Shown: piece after piece, positions 6,046 to 7,995 of the stretch
Layout of the letters: every line of letters starts with the position of its first letter
Position numbering within the stretch: position 1 is the stretch's first letter
Assembly (NCBI GenBank): GCA_026996935.1
Contig: JALWJW010000028.1
Span: 1 to 7,995 of the forward strand
Origin: Hyphomicrobiales bacterium
GTDB lineage: Bacteria > Pseudomonadota > Alphaproteobacteria > Rhizobiales > Aestuariivirgaceae
Reading direction: 5' to 3'
Length of the DNA: 7,995 nt
Translations under genes and position numbers: made by a program
Notes under the pieces: model-generated
The model's database searches: none
What the model was told of the DNA's origin: nothing
The model's input: only the letters and a program-made list of their open reading frames with translations

Positions 6046-6842
6046 TGAGTTCTTCAGGTAAAGTTGCCATCATCACGGGCGGGGCCAAAGGTATTGGCCT
6101 TGCCTGTGCCATTCGCTTAGCCAATGACGGTGCAAAAATCATCATTGCCGACATCGAAGAAGAAGAAGGCAAACAAGTCTGTGCTGATCTGGTTGAACAA
6201 GGCCATGACGCCAAGTTCATTCAATGCGATGTAGGCAAAAAGCTTGATGTCCGTAACATGGTTGCAGCGGCCGTTGACCAATATGGTCGCATTGATATTC
6301 TAGTCAATAATGCAGGCATTATCGCGGGTGGCGACTTTCTTGAAATTTCAGAAAAAGACTTTGATCGCGTCATTAAAGTTAATCTGAAAGGCGCTTTTCT
6401 GGTTGGTCAGGCTGTCGCGCGTCAAATGGTCAAACAACTTGAAGAAGATGAAAACGGCGAGCACGAAGCGGGCGTTATCATCAATATGTCCTCGGTCAAT
6501 GCCGTTCTCGCCATTCCAACGCAGGTGCCCTATACGGTATCAAAAGGCGGCGTCAACCAACTGACCAAAGTCATGGCACTATCGTTGGCCCCACACGGCA
6601 TTCGTGTCAACGCGGTTGGCCCCGGTTCCATTATGACCGACATTTTAAAAGCTGTTGCCAACGACAAAGCCGCCAATAACCGCATCATGTCGCGCACCCC
6701 CATGGGCCGCATCGGCGATGTCTCAGAAATCGCTTCAATCGTCGCCTTCCTCGCCTCCAAAGACGCCAGCTACATCACCGGCCAAACAATCTATGCCGAT
6801 GGCGGACGTATGCCGCTGAATTATACGGTGCCGGTGGAGTGA
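6045..6842 (+). CDS. Short-chain dehydrogenase/reductase, NAD-type, substrate unknown
   Basis: A 265-residue cytosolic classical SDR. Seen: TGGAKGIG (11-18), Asp36 at the end of beta2 (IIIADIEEEE), which favours NAD(H) over NADP(H), NNAG (88-91), and catalytic Ser150, Tyr163 and Lys167 in NMSSVNAVLAIPTQVPYTVSK. The active site is complete. An acidic insert (QLEEDENGEHEAG) precedes the serine strand. The C-terminus ends DGGRMPLNYTVPVE. Substrate cannot be read from the sequence; relatives are loosely called glucose 1-dehydrogenase or 3-oxoacyl reductase. The ATG shares its A with the TAA of the haem-protein gene (TAATG) and has no clear Shine-Dalgarno of its own, so translation probably depends on the upstream gene. 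It is clearly distinct from phaB, differing in cofactor residue and length. It is convergent with the membrane-protein gene, 30 bp away. Confidence 0.85.
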   Translation: MSSSGKVAIITGGAKGIGLACAIRLANDGAKIIIADIEEEEGKQVCADLVEQGHDAKFIQCDVGKKLDVRNMVAAAVDQYGRIDILVNNAGIIAGGDFLEISEKDFDRVIKVNLKGAFLVGQAVARQMVKQLEEDENGEHEAGVIINMSSVNAVLAIPTQVPYTVSKGGVNQLTKVMALSLAPHGIRVNAVGPGSIMTDILKAVANDKAANNRIMSRTPMGRIGDVSEIASIVAFLASKDASYITGQTIYADGGRMPLNYTVPVE

Positions 6843-6872
6843 GAGGTATAGCCCCTACTCATGTATTTTGCA

Positions 6873-7304
6873 TCAAAGATCAAACTTTCGACCGACAAAT
6901 ATCCCTGCAACTGTTGCAGCAATGATTCCAGGAACCAACGCCAAATAAGAACCTTTGGTACCTGCCAAGGCGTCAATAGGACTTATACCTGCCCCTACTG
7001 AGGCAAAAATCAGCAATGGTATAAGCGAAACCATCCCGCCAATAACGGCAAACGAGACAATAGGCATATTTCTAAAGCTGGGTACACTGCCTACCACAAA
7101 ACCAACGACTAAATACAACACAAAACCAATAGCCAAACCTGCAATTGCTAAAAAGGGAACCCAAACTAGCAAAAGCATGATGAAACCATCTCCCACTCCT
7201 TCCCAAAACAAACTCAATCCTATTCCAGCAAAAAGGCTTGTAATGCCAACATACAAGGCTCCAAATTTAGCCGACCGTATTGCAAACTGAAACATGTAAT
7301 TCAT
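6873..7304 (-). CDS. Small Gly-rich multi-pass membrane protein, unknown function
   Basis: A 143-residue hydrophobic protein that I do not recognise. Predicted membrane segments lie at about 14-34, 40-75 (long enough for two passes), 81-105 and 119-138, giving four or five passes. Many small-residue patterns (GLAIG, GFVVG, GGMVS, GAGIS) suggest tight helix packing. Short loops carry few charges: WEGVGDG, PSFRNMP, DALAGTKGS, and a basic end GRKFDL. The protein is too short for a known transporter family by eye and might form oligomers. The ATG at 7304 has AGGG only one base ahead; the ATG of residue 4 (7295) lies 10 bases after the same AGGG and is an equally likely start. The gene appears more AT-rich and less like its neighbours in codon use, which could point to a different origin. 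It has no same-strand partner close by. Confidence 0.65.
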   Translation of the reverse strand: MNYMFQFAIRSAKFGALYVGITSLFAGIGLSLFWEGVGDGFIMLLLVWVPFLAIAGLAIGFVLYLVVGFVVGSVPSFRNMPIVSFAVIGGMVSLIPLLIFASVGAGISPIDALAGTKGSYLALVPGIIAATVAGIFVGRKFDL

Positions 7305-7475
7305 ACCCTGAAATAAAAATATTAAACATTAAACTCAGACCAGCGCTGGAAAATGTTTTCAACCCTTTTTAGAAAATTTTCAAAAAACTTACACCCGAAC
7401 TCACAAACACGTCACCTTCTTTGTCTGACAATTTAGATTAGTTAACGACCATTACCATTGTTCAGCCGCATTTTC
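7305..7475. other. Intergenic stretch without a recognised gene
   Basis: This AT-rich part of the 313-bp gap between the membrane-protein gene and trcR holds no ORF or RNA gene that I can support. It must contain the promoter of the membrane-protein gene on the minus strand, but no -35/-10 pair with acceptable spacing stands out. A short AT palindrome, GAAAATTTTC, occurs near 7372-7381. Confidence 0.5.
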
Positions 7476-7530
7476 TTAACCCTCTATCGTCATCTTCGGA
7501 CTTGATCCGAAGATGACGATGGAGAGTTAA
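7476..7530. repeat. Long imperfect palindrome of the alphaproteobacterial repetitive intergenic type
   Basis: Two arms of 25 bases (7476-7500 and 7506-7530) pair around a 5-base loop CTTGA. There is one mismatch (7481/7525) and one G-T wobble (7485/7521). The inner 15 pairs (7486-7500 with 7506-7520) are perfect. The core TCGGACTTGATCCGA resembles the GGACTTGATCC centre of palindromic elements found in many copies in alphaproteobacterial genomes. As RNA it would be a very stable hairpin on either strand. Membership of a repeat family is inferred from resemblance, since only one copy lies in this window. Confidence 0.7.
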
Positions 7531-7558
7531 TGATGAAAGTAAAAAACCAAATCTCCAC

Positions 7559-7588
7559 AAAAAAACGGGACCACAACAGCCCCGTTTC
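7559..7588 (-). terminator. Intrinsic terminator of trcR
   Basis: On the minus strand AAACGGG (7581-7587) pairs perfectly with CCCGTTT (7563-7569) across an 11-base loop, and the transcript continues in a run of seven T (7559-7565). It starts 30 bases after the trcR stop codon. A GC-rich stem directly followed by a T run is the classical Rho-independent form. Confidence 0.85.
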
Positions 7589-7617
7589 AAATCATAAAAT
7601 TGTCAAAAACCGACGTA

Positions 7618-7995
7618 TCAGTCTTTCTTCAAATCGCCCAATTTGCCAAATACTGAATCAGCGTCATATTTTGGTTCTGCTTTACCATCATCGCTTGGCT
7701 TTTCTTCGCTCAATCCATCCAGTTGCTCAAGCACAGAGGCATCTGAAACAGGGGCCTCTTCTTTAATGGATTCGCTGGCAGGAATAAGCACCGCGCCGCC
7801 TTCATTACCAAGATTTTCTGAAACTTTACCAGCCTTTTTCGCTGCTTTCATCACCGCTTGATCGAGCAATAATTGCGTACAAAGGCCCAACGCAACAGGA
7901 TCAACAGGTTTAATATTGGCAGAGTTCCAATGCGTGCGATCACGAATGGCGGCAATGGTTGTTTTGGTTGTCCCGATCAATTTAATAATCGCTGA
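7618..7995 (-). CDS. trcR: Cell cycle transcriptional regulator TrcR (DUF1013), C-terminal part
   Basis: The last 125 residues of a gene that enters from the right edge; the start is outside. The visible part begins SAIIKLIGTTKTTIAAIRDRTHWNSANI, the end of a helix-turn-helix-like DNA-binding segment. It continues with PVDPVALGLCTQLLLDQAVMKAAKKAGK, an acidic variable linker rich in E, S and P, and a conserved C-terminal tail DADSVFGKLGDLKKD. The ..LIGTTK.TI.AIR.RTHWN....P.DPV.LGLC.Q..LD pattern is diagnostic of the DUF1013 family, named TrcR for its place in alphaproteobacterial cell-cycle control. The TTG at 7980 is an internal leucine codon within the conserved block, not a start. A strong terminator follows the stop, so it is transcribed independently of the membrane-protein gene downstream. 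Confidence 0.9.
   Translation of the reverse strand, partial: SAIIKLIGTTKTTIAAIRDRTHWNSANIKPVDPVALGLCTQLLLDQAVMKAAKKAGKVSENLGNEGGAVLIPASESIKEEAPVSDASVLEQLDGLSEEKPSDDGKAEPKYDADSVFGKLGDLKKD

Noticed and set aside
6955..7290. Plus-strand ORF of 111 codons antisense to the membrane-protein gene
   Set aside because: Its product is rich in K, P and T as expected for the reverse of hydrophobic codons, shows no domain, and the opposite strand encodes a coherent membrane protein.
7442..7456. Possible CtrA site TTAA-N7-TACC upstream of the membrane-protein gene
   Set aside because: Only the first half-site matches; the second half is TACC instead of TTAA, too weak to report.
7530..7766. Plus-strand ORF running over the trcR terminator and the end of trcR
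   Set aside because: It crosses a clear terminator and a conserved gene on the other strand, and its product resembles nothing I know.
1..7995. CRISPR array, tRNA, rRNA, insertion sequence or phage genes
   Set aside because: No regularly spaced repeats, no tRNA-like cloverleaf, no transposase or integrase frame and no terminal inverted repeats bounding a gene were seen.

Overview
The window looks like chromosomal DNA of an alphaproteobacterium of moderate, slightly AT-leaning base composition, probably in or near the Hyphomicrobiales (Rhizobiales). The grounds are a TrcR/DUF1013 cell-cycle regulator, which is known from Alphaproteobacteria, the phaR / phaA-phaB arrangement of that class, a ThiE-like protein with the alphaproteobacterial WW..(V/I)FE.PC motif, and a long intergenic palindrome with an ACTTGAT core of a type common in alphaproteobacterial genomes. 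The lineage is inferred from gene content and was not computed.

Left part (1-2999): the tail of a GPH/MFS-type sugar:cation symporter on the plus strand ends 5 bp from the end of a leftward gene group. Read on the minus strand this group is phaR (PHA-responsive repressor, TTG start), a divergent ThiE/TenI-fold protein, and an exported six-repeat Sel1 protein. The last two are nearly fused: the stop and the preferred start are 1 base apart.

Centre (3000-5374): a 302-bp control region separates divergent phaR and phaA. It holds a good sigma70-type promoter for each direction, and each promoter carries TGC/GCA-rich sequence where a PhaR operator would be expected. phaA (acetyl-CoA acetyltransferase) and phaB (acetoacetyl-CoA reductase) follow; together they turn two acetyl-CoA into 3-hydroxybutyryl-CoA for polyhydroxybutyrate. 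The polymerase phaC and phasins are not in the window. A 16-bp direct repeat spans the phaA stop codon, and a perfect 12-bp hairpin follows phaB.

Right part (5375-7995): an exported single-CXXCH DUF3365/Tll0287-like haem protein shares one base (TAATG) with an NAD-type short-chain dehydrogenase. A small Gly-rich membrane protein of unknown function lies convergent to it. A 313-bp intergenic region carries a 25-position near-perfect palindrome and a classical terminator for trcR, whose C-terminal part runs off the right edge.

Most of the window is ordinary metabolism. The points most worth following are the reconstructed PhaR-controlled divergent promoters, the translationally coupled haem protein / dehydrogenase pair next to the PHA genes, the degenerate ThiE-like protein, and the repetitive palindrome. 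I see no convincing undescribed defence, mobile or RNA system here.
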